This document shows positions 54,487-63,903 of a stretch of DNA of 64,000 nt, one piece after another. Location: NCBI GenBank assembly GCA_017405945.1, contig JAFQZL010000029.1:49286-113285 (forward strand), written 5' to 3'. Made by a program: the position numbers and the translations under genes. Within the stretch, counting starts at the first letter, position 1. Each line of letters begins with the position of its first letter. The notes beneath the pieces were generated by a model that did no database searches, was not told where the DNA came from, and saw only the letters and a list, made by a program, of their open reading frames with translations. This DNA comes from Acidaminococcaceae bacterium (GTDB lineage: Bacteria; Bacillota; Negativicutes; Acidaminococcales; Acidaminococcaceae).

Positions 54487-56328
54487 TTGTTCAAGTTCTT
54501 TAAAAACGTTGCCTTTTATTTATTGATAGTGATTGCAGCAATCTGGGTAATGGATCATTATTCATCCGGCAATACGGCGAAAACAGATATTTCTTATACG
54601 GCTTTTATGAAGCATGTGCAGCAGGATGAAGTCCGTTCTGTCACGATCAGTGAGAATTCGATTACGGGTTTGTTAAAAGACGGCAAGACCTTTACAACGG
54701 TTGCGCCTAATGATTCCACCCTTATTTCAACACTACGTTCCCGGGATGTGGAAATCAAGGCGGAACTGCCGCCTCAGACCCCATGGTGGGCAACACTGCT
54801 GAGTACGCTGCTTCCCATGGTGTTGGTCGTTGGATTGTGGTTTGTGCTGATGAACCAGAGTAGCGGCGGAAGTCGGATGATGAATTTCGGCAAGAGTAAT
54901 GCACGCCGTTATGACGAAAGTAAAAATAAGATTACATTTAAAGATGTGGCTGGGGCAGATGAGGCCAAGCAGGAATTGCAGGAAGTCGTGGAATTTTTAA
55001 AACATCCCCAACGATATAATGCGCTGGGTGCCAAAATTCCTAAAGGAGTGTTGCTGTACGGACCTCCGGGCACTGGCAAGACACTGCTCGCCAGAGCTGT
55101 GGCAGGAGAAGCCGGCGTCCCGTTCTTTACGATTTCCGGTTCGGATTTTGTGGAGATGTTTGTGGGTGTCGGCGCGTCCCGTGTGCGTGATTTGTTTGAC
55201 CAGGCCAAGAAGAATGCGCCCTGTATCGTTTTTATTGATGAAATTGATGCGGTAGGACGGCAGCGTGGCGCCGGTGTGGGCGGTGGCCACGATGAAAGAG
55301 AACAGACGTTGAATCAGCTGCTGGTTGAGATGGACGGCTTCGGCATCAACGAAGGCATCATCATGATTGCGGCAACGAACCGTCCGGATATTCTGGATCA
55401 TGCTTTGTTACGTCCCGGCCGTTTTGACCGGCAGATTGTAGTAGACCGTCCGGATATGCGGGGGAGGGAAGCGATTCTGAACGTGCATGCCAAAGGCAAA
55501 CCCATGGCTCCGGATGTTGACATGACTACCATTGCCAAGCAGACGACCGGTTTTACCGGGGCGGATCTTGCGAATCTGGTCAATGAGGCTGCACTGCTGA
55601 CCGCTCGCCGCAATGTGCCCATGATCGACATGAAAGCTATGAATGAAGCGGCGGAGCGGGTCGTGATGGGGCCGGAACGCCGCAGTCATCTGGTGAGTGA
55701 GCCGGAGAAAAAACTGACAGCTTACCACGAAACCGGACATACTCTGATCGGACTGCTTCACAATGATGTGAGCGTAGTACATAAGGTTACGATTATACCC
55801 CGTGGCCGGGCAGGCGGCTACACCATGAGCCTTCCCAAGGAAGACCGGAATTATCAGACAAAATCGGAAATGCTGGATGAATTACAGATGCTGTTGGGCG
55901 GCCGGGTTGCGGAAGCGATTGTACTGAAGGATATTTCCAGCGGGGCCAGCAGTGATTTGCAACGGGCTACTGAACTGGCCCGGAAAATGGTATGCCAGTA
56001 TGGTATGAGCGACCGCCTGGGGTCCATGACTTTCGGACATCCGGAAGAAGAAGTCTTTCTGGGCAGAGATATCGCAAGAGAAAAGTACAGCAATGAAGTA
56101 GCTGCAGTTATTGACGAAGAAGTCCGTCGCCTGATGGACGAGGCCTATAAGGGCGCTGAAAAGCTTTTATTGGATAATATGGACAAACTGGTGCTGATTG
56201 CGGAAACTCTTATGCAGAAAGAAACGCTGGATGGGAAACAGTTGCAGGAACTCATGAGCCAGGGATATCTGACAGAGGACGGACCGACATTGCAGGCAGC
56301 AGAGCAGCCTGTTGGTGAGTTGGGCTGA
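54487..56328 (+). CDS. ftsH: ATP-dependent zinc metalloprotease FtsH
   Basis: FtsH is a membrane-anchored AAA+ protease that degrades misfolded membrane proteins and regulators. The 613-residue protein has a first membrane segment at about residues 8-24, an extracytoplasmic domain, and a second segment at about 98-122. The AAA module has Walker A GPPGTGKT at 192-199 and Walker [10 protein letters not shown] with Asp251/Glu252. The zinc site is HETGH at 414-418, where most FtsH proteins have HEAGH. Start is TTG, strongly supported by AAAGGAGGA 7 nt upstream. Confidence 0.97.
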   Translation: MFKFFKNVAFYLLIVIAAIWVMDHYSSGNTAKTDISYTAFMKHVQQDEVRSVTISENSITGLLKDGKTFTTVAPNDSTLISTLRSRDVEIKAELPPQTPWWATLLSTLLPMVLVVGLWFVLMNQSSGGSRMMNFGKSNARRYDESKNKITFKDVAGADEAKQELQEVVEFLKHPQRYNALGAKIPKGVLLYGPPGTGKTLLARAVAGEAGVPFFTISGSDFVEMFVGVGASRVRDLFDQAKKNAPCIVFIDEIDAVGRQRGAGVGGGHDEREQTLNQLLVEMDGFGINEGIIMIAATNRPDILDHALLRPGRFDRQIVVDRPDMRGREAILNVHAKGKPMAPDVDMTTIAKQTTGFTGADLANLVNEAALLTARRNVPMIDMKAMNEAAERVVMGPERRSHLVSEPEKKLTAYHETGHTLIGLLHNDVSVVHKVTIIPRGRAGGYTMSLPKEDRNYQTKSEMLDELQMLLGGRVAEAIVLKDISSGASSDLQRATELARKMVCQYGMSDRLGSMTFGHPEEEVFLGRDIAREKYSNEVAAVIDEEVRRLMDEAYKGAEKLLLDNMDKLVLIAETLMQKETLDGKQLQELMSQGYLTEDGPTLQAAEQPVGELG

Positions 56329-56411
56329 CGTCCGGTTACCAAACGCACCGGCCTGCTGTATACAAAGTAATCAGTATTTACTTAGTCATTGTAAAATGCG
56401 GAGGCGTTGTT

Positions 56412-57410
56412 ATGCGTGCCAAAATTCTGGGTTTGTTGCGTGAAAGGATGCCGGAACCGGTTTCGGGAGAGGAAATTTCCGCAAAGTTGGGAGTTTCCCG
56501 CACGGCTGTCTGGAAGCATATCAAATCGTTAAAAAATACAGGCTATGATATTGAATCGGTGCCCAAGAAGGGCTACATTTTGCATAAAGCTCCGGATTTG
56601 CTGAGCCCGGAGGAAATCATTGCGCATCTGAAAACAAAATGGGTAGGACATCATATCCATTATTTAAAAGAAGCCAGTTCCAGCAATGAAGTGGGAAAAC
56701 ATTTGGCAGATCAGGGTTGTGCGGACGGTCTAGTCGTTGTGGCGGAAGAACAGACCCGTGGCAAGGGGCGTCTTTCCCGTGGCTGGTTTTCCCCTATGGG
56801 TTATGGGGTGTGGTGCAGCGTTGTCCTGCGTCCGCCGTTCATGCCTTCGGAAGCGTCCAAATGTACCTTGCTGGCAGCGGTAGCTGTCATCAAAGCCATC
56901 AATAAATATAAAGGTGTCAATGCGAAAATCAAATGGCCCAATGATGTCCTGCTGGAAGGGAAAAAGATGGTGGGCATCCTGACAGAGATGAGCGCCGAAT
57001 TCGGCAAGATCAACTACATCGTCATTGGCACGGGCATCAATACCAATGTGCCCAGATCCATTATTCCCGATGAGCTGAAAGAACTGGCGATTTCCGTGGC
57101 GGATGTGGCACAGGAGCCGGTTCAGCGGGTACAGATACTGGCTGATTACCTGAAAAATATAGAGGACCTGTATGAGACTGTCTTACGGGACGGTTTTGGG
57201 CCTGTGCTGGATGAGTGGCGGACGTATTCTGATACCATCGGGCAGGCGGTTAAAGTCATTGCTCCGGATAAGACCTATTTTGGTACAGCCGTGGATATTG
57301 ATGAGGAAGGTCTGCTGGTGGTCAGAAAAGAAGATGGAACGATGGAAAAAGTTATTGCAGGCGATGTTTCCATCCGCCCGGCGAAGGCCAAAGGAAAACG
57401 GTATTCCTGA
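56412..57410 (+). CDS. birA: Bifunctional biotin ligase / biotin operon repressor
   Basis: BirA attaches biotin to carboxyl carrier proteins and, with biotinyl-AMP, represses biotin genes. The 332-residue protein has an N-terminal winged helix (residues about 1-60, SRTAVWKHIKSLK). The catalytic domain contains TRGKGRLSRGWFSP (the family GRGRxxRxW loop with the first Arg replaced by Lys) and KWPNDVLLEGKK, and the protein ends in an SH3-like C-terminal domain. The decarboxylases typical of Negativicutes would be likely biotin-dependent clients. GGAGG precedes the ATG. No BirA operator was recognised in the window. Confidence 0.95.
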   Translation: MRAKILGLLRERMPEPVSGEEISAKLGVSRTAVWKHIKSLKNTGYDIESVPKKGYILHKAPDLLSPEEIIAHLKTKWVGHHIHYLKEASSSNEVGKHLADQGCADGLVVVAEEQTRGKGRLSRGWFSPMGYGVWCSVVLRPPFMPSEASKCTLLAAVAVIKAINKYKGVNAKIKWPNDVLLEGKKMVGILTEMSAEFGKINYIVIGTGINTNVPRSIIPDELKELAISVADVAQEPVQRVQILADYLKNIEDLYETVLRDGFGPVLDEWRTYSDTIGQAVKVIAPDKTYFGTAVDIDEEGLLVVRKEDGTMEKVIAGDVSIRPAKAKGKRYS

Positions 57411-57430
57411 CTTGTGGTGTGATAGAGTTT

Positions 57431-57446
57431 CACTATATTTATAGTG
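57431..57446. promoter_or_regulatory. Inverted repeat between birA and coaX
   Basis: CACTATA-TT-TATAGTG is a perfect 7-bp inverted repeat located 20 nt after the birA stop and 52 nt before coaX. A TATATA follows at 57454-57459. It could be an operator or part of a promoter; it is A/T-rich and not followed by a T-run, so it is not a terminator. Confidence 0.4.
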
Positions 57447-57498
57447 TCGATTGTATATAAGGTAGTATGAAATTTTATAGCTGGTAAGGAGGCAACAT

Positions 57499-58275
57499 AT
57501 GTTACTGGTAATTGATGTAGGAAACACGAATACGGTAGCCGGTATGTATGACGGAAAAAAACTGGTAGATAACTGGCGTTTTTCTTCAGACCGTTCCAAA
57601 ACGGCTGATGAATTCGGCATGTTTATGAACAGTATGCTGAACTTTTCCGGATTGAAAAAGGAACAGGTAACGGACATTATTATTTCCAGTGTGGTTCCTC
57701 CGGTATTGGTTCCCCTGTGCCATATGTGTGAACGTTTTTTTAAAATCAAACCGCTGGTTGTCGGGCAGGGACTGAAGATTGGTCTGCAGCTGCGCTATGA
57801 AAATCCTAAGGAAATCGGCGCGGACCGTATTGTAAATGCAGTGGCCGCTTATGACAGATATGCTCACTTGAAAAAACCGATGATTATTATTGATTTTGGA
57901 ACAGCTACGACATTCTGCGCCCTGTTGCCGACGGGCGAATATCTGGGCGGTGCCATCTGTCCCGGTATCGGGATTTCGTCGGAGGCTCTTTTTCAGAGGA
58001 CCGCAAAATTGCCGCGTATCGAACTGATTCCGCCTAAAAAAGCCATCTGCGGCAATACGGTGGATGCCATGCGTTCCGGTATCATGTTCGGCTATTATGG
58101 CCTGATCAAGGAAATCGTGGCCCGGATGAAAGAAGAACTGGGCGGTGACGCATTGGTCATTGCTACCGGCGGCTTCGGCAATACCATGGCCCAGGGCACG
58201 GACTGCATTGACGAAGTGGACCAGATGCTCACTCTGGAAGGCCTGCGCCTTATTTTTGAAAAGAACAAAAAATAA
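57499..58275 (+). CDS. coaX: Type III pantothenate kinase
   Basis: CoaX phosphorylates pantothenate in the first step of coenzyme A synthesis. The 258-residue protein is of the ASKHA fold with DVGNTNTVAGMYD at residues 5-17, the EIGADRIVNAVAAYD motif and the IIDFGTATTF motif (phosphate and metal sites), and CPGIGISSEALF later. Type III kinases are insensitive to CoA feedback. AGGAGG lies upstream of the ATG. The ftsH-coaX order is Bacillus-like, with birA inserted between them. Confidence 0.96.
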   Translation: MLLVIDVGNTNTVAGMYDGKKLVDNWRFSSDRSKTADEFGMFMNSMLNFSGLKKEQVTDIIISSVVPPVLVPLCHMCERFFKIKPLVVGQGLKIGLQLRYENPKEIGADRIVNAVAAYDRYAHLKKPMIIIDFGTATTFCALLPTGEYLGGAICPGIGISSEALFQRTAKLPRIELIPPKKAICGNTVDAMRSGIMFGYYGLIKEIVARMKEELGGDALVIATGGFGNTMAQGTDCIDEVDQMLTLEGLRLIFEKNKK

Positions 58276-58290
58276 TTGGCAGAACCTATT

Positions 58291-58325
58291 ACGGACGGGG
58301 AGAGCATCTTTCCGTCCGTATTTTT
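58291..58325 (+). terminator. Terminator after coaX
   Basis: The stem ACGGACGG / CCGTCCGT with a 13-nt loop is followed by ATTTTTAT. Confidence 0.85.
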
Positions 58326-58352
58326 ATCTTACTAAAGGGTTTTTTAAATACT

Positions 58353-59324
58353 ATGAGAATTGGAAACATAGAATTAGATACGCCGGTGGCCCTGGCGCCC
58401 ATGGCAGGCATCAGCGACCTGCCGTACCGGGTCATCTGCCGGAAATTTGGCTGCGGGCTTACGGTATCGGAAATGGTCAGCGCCAAAGGACTGTTATATA
58501 AAAACGAAAAGACATTTGCCATGCTGCAGATTGATGAAGCGGAACATCCCACAGCCATCCAGCTTTTTGGCTCGGTTCCTGAAGAACTGGTGGAGGCGGC
58601 CAAAATTGTGGAAGCCCGGGGGGCAGATATCATCGACTTTAACATGGGATGCCCTGTGCCCAAGGTAGTTAATAACGGAGAGGGATCTGCTTTAATGAAG
58701 ACCCCGGAACTGGCGGGAAAAATTCTGGAAGCCATGGTCAAAGGGGTCCGAATTCCTGTGACGGTTAAGTTTCGCGCTGGTTGGGACGAAAAACACAGGA
58801 ATGCCGTAGAAATCGCAAAGATTGCTGAAGCATCGGGCGTTGCGGCGGTGGCTGTCCATGGCAGGACCCGGGATCAGTTTTATATGGGAAAAGCTGACTG
58901 GCAGGTCATCCGCCGGGTGAAAGAGGCGGTACGGATTCCCGTGTTTGGTAACGGGGATATTTTTACTGCGGAGGATGGGCTGCGCATGTTTAGAGAAACA
59001 AACTGTGACGGCTTAATGCTGGCCAGAGGCGCCTACGGAAATCCCTGGCTGTTTACCCAATTGCGTGCCGCTTTGGCGGGAAAAGATATCCCGGCGGTAA
59101 CTGCTGAGGAAAAAATGCAGCAGATTATACTGCACGCAACCGCTCTTGTGGATTTTAAAGGGGAGAAAGTTGCCATACGGGAGATGCGCGGCCACGCTTC
59201 CGCTTATATCAAAGGTCTGCCCCGGGCTTCAGAATACAGGGAAAAATTTCACAAGCTTGAGACATTGCGGGAAATGGTTGATCTGGTGAACTCTTACGGG
59301 ACTTTTTTACAAAGAAGCCGATAA
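58353..59324 (+). CDS. dusB: tRNA-dihydrouridine synthase (DusB type)
   Basis: This FMN enzyme reduces uridine to dihydrouridine in the tRNA D-loop. The 323-residue protein has the PMAGISDLPYR start, the catalytic Cys100 in FNMGCPVPKV, the HGRTRDQFY motif and the NGDIF and ARGAYGNPWLF FMN-phosphate region. The ribosome site (AAAGGG, about 13 nt away) is weak and the gene starts 27 nt after the coaX terminator, so some readthrough or a promoter overlapping the terminator is likely. It occupies the yacF position of the Bacillus block. Confidence 0.95.
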   Translation: MRIGNIELDTPVALAPMAGISDLPYRVICRKFGCGLTVSEMVSAKGLLYKNEKTFAMLQIDEAEHPTAIQLFGSVPEELVEAAKIVEARGADIIDFNMGCPVPKVVNNGEGSALMKTPELAGKILEAMVKGVRIPVTVKFRAGWDEKHRNAVEIAKIAEASGVAAVAVHGRTRDQFYMGKADWQVIRRVKEAVRIPVFGNGDIFTAEDGLRMFRETNCDGLMLARGAYGNPWLFTQLRAALAGKDIPAVTAEEKMQQIILHATALVDFKGEKVAIREMRGHASAYIKGLPRASEYREKFHKLETLREMVDLVNSYGTFLQRSR

Positions 59325-59466
59325 AGACATCCGAACAACAAAGTCGTTAAAACTACAGCAGGCGGTCATGGATGTTTCTTAAAATTTATTGTAGTTTGAT
59401 TGTTTTATTTACCGCAATGTGATACAATACACTTTCGGAAAAATATCTTTGCAGGTATGTTTGTTT
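59325..59466 (+). promoter_or_regulatory. Promoter region of the DUF / acyl-reductase-like pair
   Basis: TTGTTT at 59400-59405 and TACAAT at 59423-59428 are 17 nt apart, with TG at 59420-59421 giving an extended -10. An AAACTACA / TGTAGTTT inverted repeat (59350-59357 and 59390-59397) with a long loop lies just upstream and could end the dusB transcript. A separate promoter suggests that the next two genes form their own unit. Confidence 0.6.
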
Positions 59467-60399
59467 ATGGATTCAGAAGAACTACGGAAGTCTGGACAAA
59501 AGAAAAGCGTAATCAGTATCAGCATCGGTTCTTCCAAGCGTGACGCCCAAAGTAGTCTTTTTTTGGGGGATACGGAAGTCGCTTTGGAACGAAAGGGTAC
59601 GGACGGTGATATCAAAGAGGCTGCCCGGTTGCTGCAGTTTTATGATGGAAAAGTTTATGCGATGGGATTGGGCGGGACGGACCTGTATTTGGTAGCTGGA
59701 AATCGCCGATATGTTTTCGCGGAATCTGAAAAACTGGTGAAACAGGTTAGATATACGCCGGTTCTGGATGGTAGCGGTCTGAAAAACACATTGGAACGTA
59801 TGGCGGTTCGGTTTCTGGCAGATAACCATATTATTGATTTTACGGGGAAAAATGTTTTGCTAGTCTGTGCAGTAGACCGCTTCGGTATGGCGGAAGCGCT
59901 GGCGGAACAGAATTGCAATGCCCTGTTTGGCGATATCATTTACGGACTGGGATGCAATATTCCAATCAGGAGCCTTGCGTCTTTGCGGCGCTGGGCGGCG
60001 ATGCTTGTTCCCATCATTACCAGACTTCCTGTCAAATGGATGTACCCCACAGGAAAAAAACAGGATTTCCATATAAGCAGGCATCCCGAATATTTTATAA
60101 ACAGCGATATTATTGCAGGGGATTTTCTGTTTATCAAACGGTTTATGCCGTCCCGTCTTGAGGGGAAAACGATAATAACAAATACAGTTACTGCAGCAGA
60201 CCGGCTGATGTTAAAAAATGCCGGAGTTAAAACGTTGGTTACGACGACGCCCTGTCTGCAGGGACGGAGTTTTGGCACGAATGTGCTGGAAGCAGCAATC
60301 GTAGCTGTTTCCGGAAGTAAAAAGGCACTGCGGCCGGAAGAATACGAAACGTTCATTAAAAAGCACGGGATTTTGCCGTCGATAGAGCATTTTCAGTAA
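59467..60399 (+). CDS. Conserved protein of unknown function paired with an acyl-reductase-like gene
   Basis: The 310-residue soluble protein begins MDSEELRKSGQKKSVISISI. The readable conserved segments are SIGSSKRD, ERKGTDGDIKEA, AMGLGGTDLYLVAGNRRY, TPVLDGSGLKNTLER and FGDIIYGLGCNIPIRSL. I recall similar Firmicute proteins labelled quinate 5-dehydrogenase in databases, but I see no Rossmann GxGxxG or shikimate-dehydrogenase motif that would justify that name. The ATG at 59467 is the only sensible in-frame start near the promoter; its ribosome site is weak (GCAGG). The downstream gene begins 13 nt after the stop, so the two proteins probably work together. Confidence 0.8.
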   Translation: MDSEELRKSGQKKSVISISIGSSKRDAQSSLFLGDTEVALERKGTDGDIKEAARLLQFYDGKVYAMGLGGTDLYLVAGNRRYVFAESEKLVKQVRYTPVLDGSGLKNTLERMAVRFLADNHIIDFTGKNVLLVCAVDRFGMAEALAEQNCNALFGDIIYGLGCNIPIRSLASLRRWAAMLVPIITRLPVKWMYPTGKKQDFHISRHPEYFINSDIIAGDFLFIKRFMPSRLEGKTIITNTVTAADRLMLKNAGVKTLVTTTPCLQGRSFGTNVLEAAIVAVSGSKKALRPEEYETFIKKHGILPSIEHFQ

Positions 60400-60412
60400 G
60401 GAGCAGGAAAGA

Positions 60413-61477
60413 ATGGAAAAATTTGCGTTTGTGCTGCATCCCCTTTCATTAGAGGATATGCAGATGGTTACGCCTTTTGTCAGGTATGTTCCTGATTTCC
60501 TGCTGGAATATATGTTACAGAAGAAAAAACCGTTTGAGGTCTCACATATCACCGGGGTAAAAAGCCCGTATGCAGAAGCGGAGGGCTGGTTTGTAGGCTG
60601 CCCGCTGACGGCAAAGCAGATGATGGAACTTCCGGAAGAGTTTGTCATTGACCGGATCGTGGAAACCGGCAAGATAGCGGAAGCACTGGGAGCAAAAATC
60701 CTTGGTCTGGGGGCATTTACTTCTATTGTGGGCGATGCCGGTATAACAATAGCGGAGCGTTTAAATATTGCGGTAACATCAGGTAACAGTTATACGGTTG
60801 CGACAGCGCTGGAAGGAACGAGGGAAGCTGCCCGTCTCATGGGGAAAGACCTGCGTAATGCAGAAGTAACTATCATCGGGGCCAGCGGTTCTATCGGTTC
60901 GGCCTGTGCCCGTATCCTGGCCCGCGAGGTGCGCCATATTAATCTTGTTGCCAGGCGTATCGGTCCTTTGGAGGAATTGGCGCAGGAACTGAACGGGCAC
61001 GGCGCTGCAACATTTGCGGTGAGTTCGGATGTTAAAAGAGGACTGCATAAGGCGGATGTAGTTATAGCTGTGACCAGCGCGGTTGATTTTATCATTGATC
61101 CTGGTGATTTAAAGTCCGGTGCCGTGGTCTGCGATGTGGCCAGGCCCCGTAATGTATCCCGGAATGTGTCTGCGCTCCGGAATGATGTTCTGGTGATCGA
61201 AGGTGGTGTGATCCATGTTCCCGGGAACGTAGATTTCCGCTTTAATTTCGGTTTTCCGCCCCATACCTGTTTTGCCTGTATGGCGGAAACCATGATACTT
61301 GCTCTGGAAGGCCGGTATGAGAATTTTACGTTGGGGAGAAACCTGAATCCTGCGCAAATCGATACTATATCTGCATTGGCCGGAAAACATGGATTCTCGT
61401 TGGCAGGATTCCGCAATTTCGAACATGCGGTAACTCCGGAAATGATAGAAAAAATAAAGAGAAATGTGAAATTTTAA
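60413..61477 (+). CDS. Homologue of cyanobacterial acyl-ACP reductase (AAR)
   Basis: The 354-residue protein aligns by eye along its length with Synechococcus AAR, which reduces fatty acyl-ACP or acyl-CoA to aldehyde through an acyl-enzyme. Shared blocks are HPLSLEDMQ (AAR HLTSLEQAR), LGAFTSIV near residues 98-106, GNSYT (AAR GNTHT), the NADPH loop GASGSIGSA from residue 156 and the C-terminal EGGVIHVPG. The FACMAE block with Cys289 corresponds to AAR FACFAE and its acylated Cys294. LEGRYENFTLGRN (AAR FEGWHTNFSWGRN) follows. It may be labelled shikimate or saccharopine dehydrogenase in automatic annotation. AAGGAG precedes the ATG, 13 nt after the partner gene. Substrate and role are inferred only. 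Confidence 0.8.
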   Translation: MEKFAFVLHPLSLEDMQMVTPFVRYVPDFLLEYMLQKKKPFEVSHITGVKSPYAEAEGWFVGCPLTAKQMMELPEEFVIDRIVETGKIAEALGAKILGLGAFTSIVGDAGITIAERLNIAVTSGNSYTVATALEGTREAARLMGKDLRNAEVTIIGASGSIGSACARILAREVRHINLVARRIGPLEELAQELNGHGAATFAVSSDVKRGLHKADVVIAVTSAVDFIIDPGDLKSGAVVCDVARPRNVSRNVSALRNDVLVIEGGVIHVPGNVDFRFNFGFPPHTCFACMAETMILALEGRYENFTLGRNLNPAQIDTISALAGKHGFSLAGFRNFEHAVTPEMIEKIKRNVKF

Positions 61478-61550
61478 GGGAACACCGGGGCGATGAACTT
61501 GCCCAGTCTCAGATGAAGGGCGGACGAATTAGTCCATAGTTTCTTTCTAT

Positions 61551-61579
61551 TTGACAAGGGTAATATAAAAATTTATAAT
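61551..61579 (+). promoter_or_regulatory. Consensus promoter for greA-lysS
   Basis: TTGACA at 61551-61556 and TATAAT at 61574-61579 are exactly 17 nt apart, a full consensus match. The 75-nt leader contains a small ACCG-TTTTTA-CGGT hairpin. Confidence 0.9.
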
Positions 61580-61653
61580 ATTAACTAACCGTTTTTACGG
61601 TATTGGTGTGAAGGCCGATACTTTTAATATGGTGTAACATTGGAGGAATGATC

Positions 61654-62139
61654 ATGACATCAAAAGAAACAATATTGACTGCCGAAGGTCTTGCAAAATT
61701 GGAAGCTGAACTGGAAGAACTTCGCACTGTCAAGCGCCTGGAGAATGAAGAGCGCCTGCACGAAGCCATTGCTCACGGTGACCTTAGTGAAAACTCCGAA
61801 TATGTTTCTGCAAAAGATGAACAGGCCCGCATTGAAGGCCGCATTCTGGAGCTGGAACAAATGGTCAACACGGCCAAGGTAATAGACAATACAAAGAAAC
61901 GGAAAACAAAAGTTGAACTAGGTGCAACTGTTGATATTGAAGATCTTGCTCCGGAATTTGAAGAAGACCGCCTGCAGTCTTATACTGTCGTTGGTACGAC
62001 CGAAGCAGATCCTTTTGCGGGACGGATTTCCAACGAGTCGCCTATTGGCGCTGCTATCATGGGTAAGAAGGTTGGAACGGTAGTTACGGTACGTACTCCG
62101 GTGGGGGATCATCAGTATAAGATAGTTAAGATTAAATAG
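61654..62139 (+). CDS. greA: Transcription elongation factor GreA
   Basis: GreA rescues backtracked RNA polymerase by stimulating transcript cleavage. The 161-residue protein has an N-terminal coiled coil with the acidic tip GDLSENSEY and the AKDEQARIEGRILELE helix. The C-terminal FKBP-like domain carries NESPIGAAIMGKKVGTVVTV. The ATG at 61654 is preferred to the one at 61648 because GGAGGA lies immediately next to the latter. lysS follows after 14 nt, so the two are cotranscribed. Confidence 0.97.
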   Translation: MTSKETILTAEGLAKLEAELEELRTVKRLENEERLHEAIAHGDLSENSEYVSAKDEQARIEGRILELEQMVNTAKVIDNTKKRKTKVELGATVDIEDLAPEFEEDRLQSYTVVGTTEADPFAGRISNESPIGAAIMGKKVGTVVTVRTPVGDHQYKIVKIK

Positions 62140-62153
62140 TCAGGAGAAACAGA

Positions 62154-63704
62154 ATGGCAGAAGATAAGAAGAATGTTCAGGGCAAGCAGGCTCCGGTAAT
62201 GGACATTAATGAACAGATGCAGAACCGCATTGATAAGATGCATAAGCTGGAAGAGCGGGGAATCCGTCCTTTCGGTCACCGGTTTGACTGGACCCATCAT
62301 ACCAAAGAAATTTACGATAATGTAGAGCAGATGGAAGCGGACGGAACCGCTGTCAAGGCGGCCGGCCGTGTTATGGCTATCCGTGGCCACGGCAAAACCA
62401 GCTTTATCGATTTGCAGGACAGCACAGGGAAAATCCAGCTTTACACCCGCAAAGATATACTGGGGGAAGATAATTACTCCCTGATTAAGCTGATGGATAT
62501 CGGCGATATCATTGGTGTTACAGGCACAGTATTTAAAACCCACATGGGCGAACCTTCTATCCGTGTTGAGAATCTGGAATTCCTGTCAAAGGCTCTGAAA
62601 CCGCTTCCGGAGAAATGGCATGGGCTTACCAATGTGGATCTGCGTTACCGGCAACGGTATCTGGATCTGATTGTTAATCCGGACGTGAGAGATGTATTTA
62701 TAAAACGTACCCAGATTATCAAGAGTATCCGTGAAATCCTGGACAACGAAGGCTATCTGGAAGTTGAGACACCGGTTTTGAACACGATTTCCGGCGGCGC
62801 TACGGCCCGTCCTTTTATTACCTATCATAATGCGCTGGATATCCAGTTATATCTGCGTATTGCTACGGAACTGAACCTGAAGCGTCTGATTGTCGGCGGT
62901 CTGGAACGGGTATACGAAATTGGCCGTATTTTCAGAAACGAAGGCATTGACATCAAACATAATCCGGAATTTACCAGCATCGAACTGTACCAGGCTTATG
63001 GTGATATGGAAACCATGATGGATATTGCGGAAAAAATCGTAACGGAGACGGCGCAAAAAGTATTAGGTACTTTGCAGATTGTTTACGAAGGACAGGAAAT
63101 TAATTTAGCCGGTCCCTGGCCCCGTGTTACCATGATTGATGCGGTAAAACAGTACAGCGGAGTAGACTTTAACGGTGTGACCGATCTGGCAACGGCGCGG
63201 AAGATGGCTGATGAGGCCCATGTGGAATATGAAGAATCCTGGGGTGTAGGCAAGATCATTAACGCTTTCTTTGATAAATTCGTAGAAGACAAGCTGATCC
63301 AACCGATTTTTATTTACAAGTATCCCAAAGAAATATCGCCTCTTGCCAAGAGCAGTGTGGAGGATCCTGAGATTACAGACCGTTTTGAAGGATTCATTTA
63401 TGGCCGTGAGCTGTGCAACGGCTTTACCGAGCTGAACGACCCCATCGACCAGCGGGAGCGCTTTGTAAAACAGATGGAAGAGCGCGCTGCCGGTGATGAA
63501 GAGGCCGGTATGATGGATGAAGACTTTATCAACGCGTTGATGCACGGTCTTCCGCCTACCGGCGGTCTTGGTATCGGCATTGACCGCTTGGTTATGTTCC
63601 TGACAGGCGCTGTTTCCATTCGCGACGTGTTGCTGTTCCCGACTATGAAACCGCTGGCGCAGGAAAAAGTGGAAAACGAAGAGGACTCTGAGGAAAGCAA
63701 ATAA
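62154..63704 (+). CDS. lysS: Lysyl-tRNA synthetase (class II)
   Basis: The enzyme charges tRNA-Lys. The 516-residue protein has an N-terminal OB-fold anticodon domain (RVMAIRGHGKTSFIDLQD). The class II core has motif 1 around TQIIKSIREILDNEGYLEVE, motif 2 FRNEGIDIKHNPEFT (Phe260-Arg261) and motif 3 GIGIDRLVMFLTG (Asp477-Arg478). An acidic Glu/Ser tail ends the protein. AGGAGAAA precedes the ATG. The order dusB-(greA)-lysS-rRNA corresponds to the B. subtilis yacF-lysS-rrn region. Confidence 0.98.
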   Translation: MAEDKKNVQGKQAPVMDINEQMQNRIDKMHKLEERGIRPFGHRFDWTHHTKEIYDNVEQMEADGTAVKAAGRVMAIRGHGKTSFIDLQDSTGKIQLYTRKDILGEDNYSLIKLMDIGDIIGVTGTVFKTHMGEPSIRVENLEFLSKALKPLPEKWHGLTNVDLRYRQRYLDLIVNPDVRDVFIKRTQIIKSIREILDNEGYLEVETPVLNTISGGATARPFITYHNALDIQLYLRIATELNLKRLIVGGLERVYEIGRIFRNEGIDIKHNPEFTSIELYQAYGDMETMMDIAEKIVTETAQKVLGTLQIVYEGQEINLAGPWPRVTMIDAVKQYSGVDFNGVTDLATARKMADEAHVEYEESWGVGKIINAFFDKFVEDKLIQPIFIYKYPKEISPLAKSSVEDPEITDRFEGFIYGRELCNGFTELNDPIDQRERFVKQMEERAAGDEEAGMMDEDFINALMHGLPPTGGLGIGIDRLVMFLTGAVSIRDVLLFPTMKPLAQEKVENEEDSEESK

Positions 63705-63770
63705 GCAGACGTAAGAGATCGGTCTGTATGGATTTAATGATTGATCATGACTCTGAACATAAGCATATAA

Positions 63771-63797
63771 AGAGAGGCGCGAGCCTCTCTTTTTTTG
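63771..63797 (+). terminator. Terminator after lysS
   Basis: The 8-bp stem AGAGAGGC / GCCTCTCT with a GCGA loop is followed by seven T. Confidence 0.92.
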
Positions 63798-63868
63798 TGC
63801 TTTTTGCCCGGTTTTTAGGGAAATGAGCATAATAAAAAAATATTCTTTTGTTTTTTTACAAAAAGGTG

Positions 63869-63897
63869 TTGACAAAGGGAAAAAGAAGTGCTATTAT
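63869..63897 (+). promoter_or_regulatory. Strong promoter of a ribosomal RNA operon
   Basis: TTGACA at 63869-63874 and TATTAT at 63892-63897 are 17 nt apart, preceded by an A/T-rich UP-like tract of A and T runs (63831-63868). The downstream sequence has the features of a 16S leader. Confidence 0.8.
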
Positions 63898-63903
63898 AAC
63901 CAA

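Noticed and set aside
59467..60399. Calling the 310-residue protein quinate 5-dehydrogenase
   Set aside because: The name is only recalled from database labels; no dinucleotide-binding or shikimate-dehydrogenase motif is visible.
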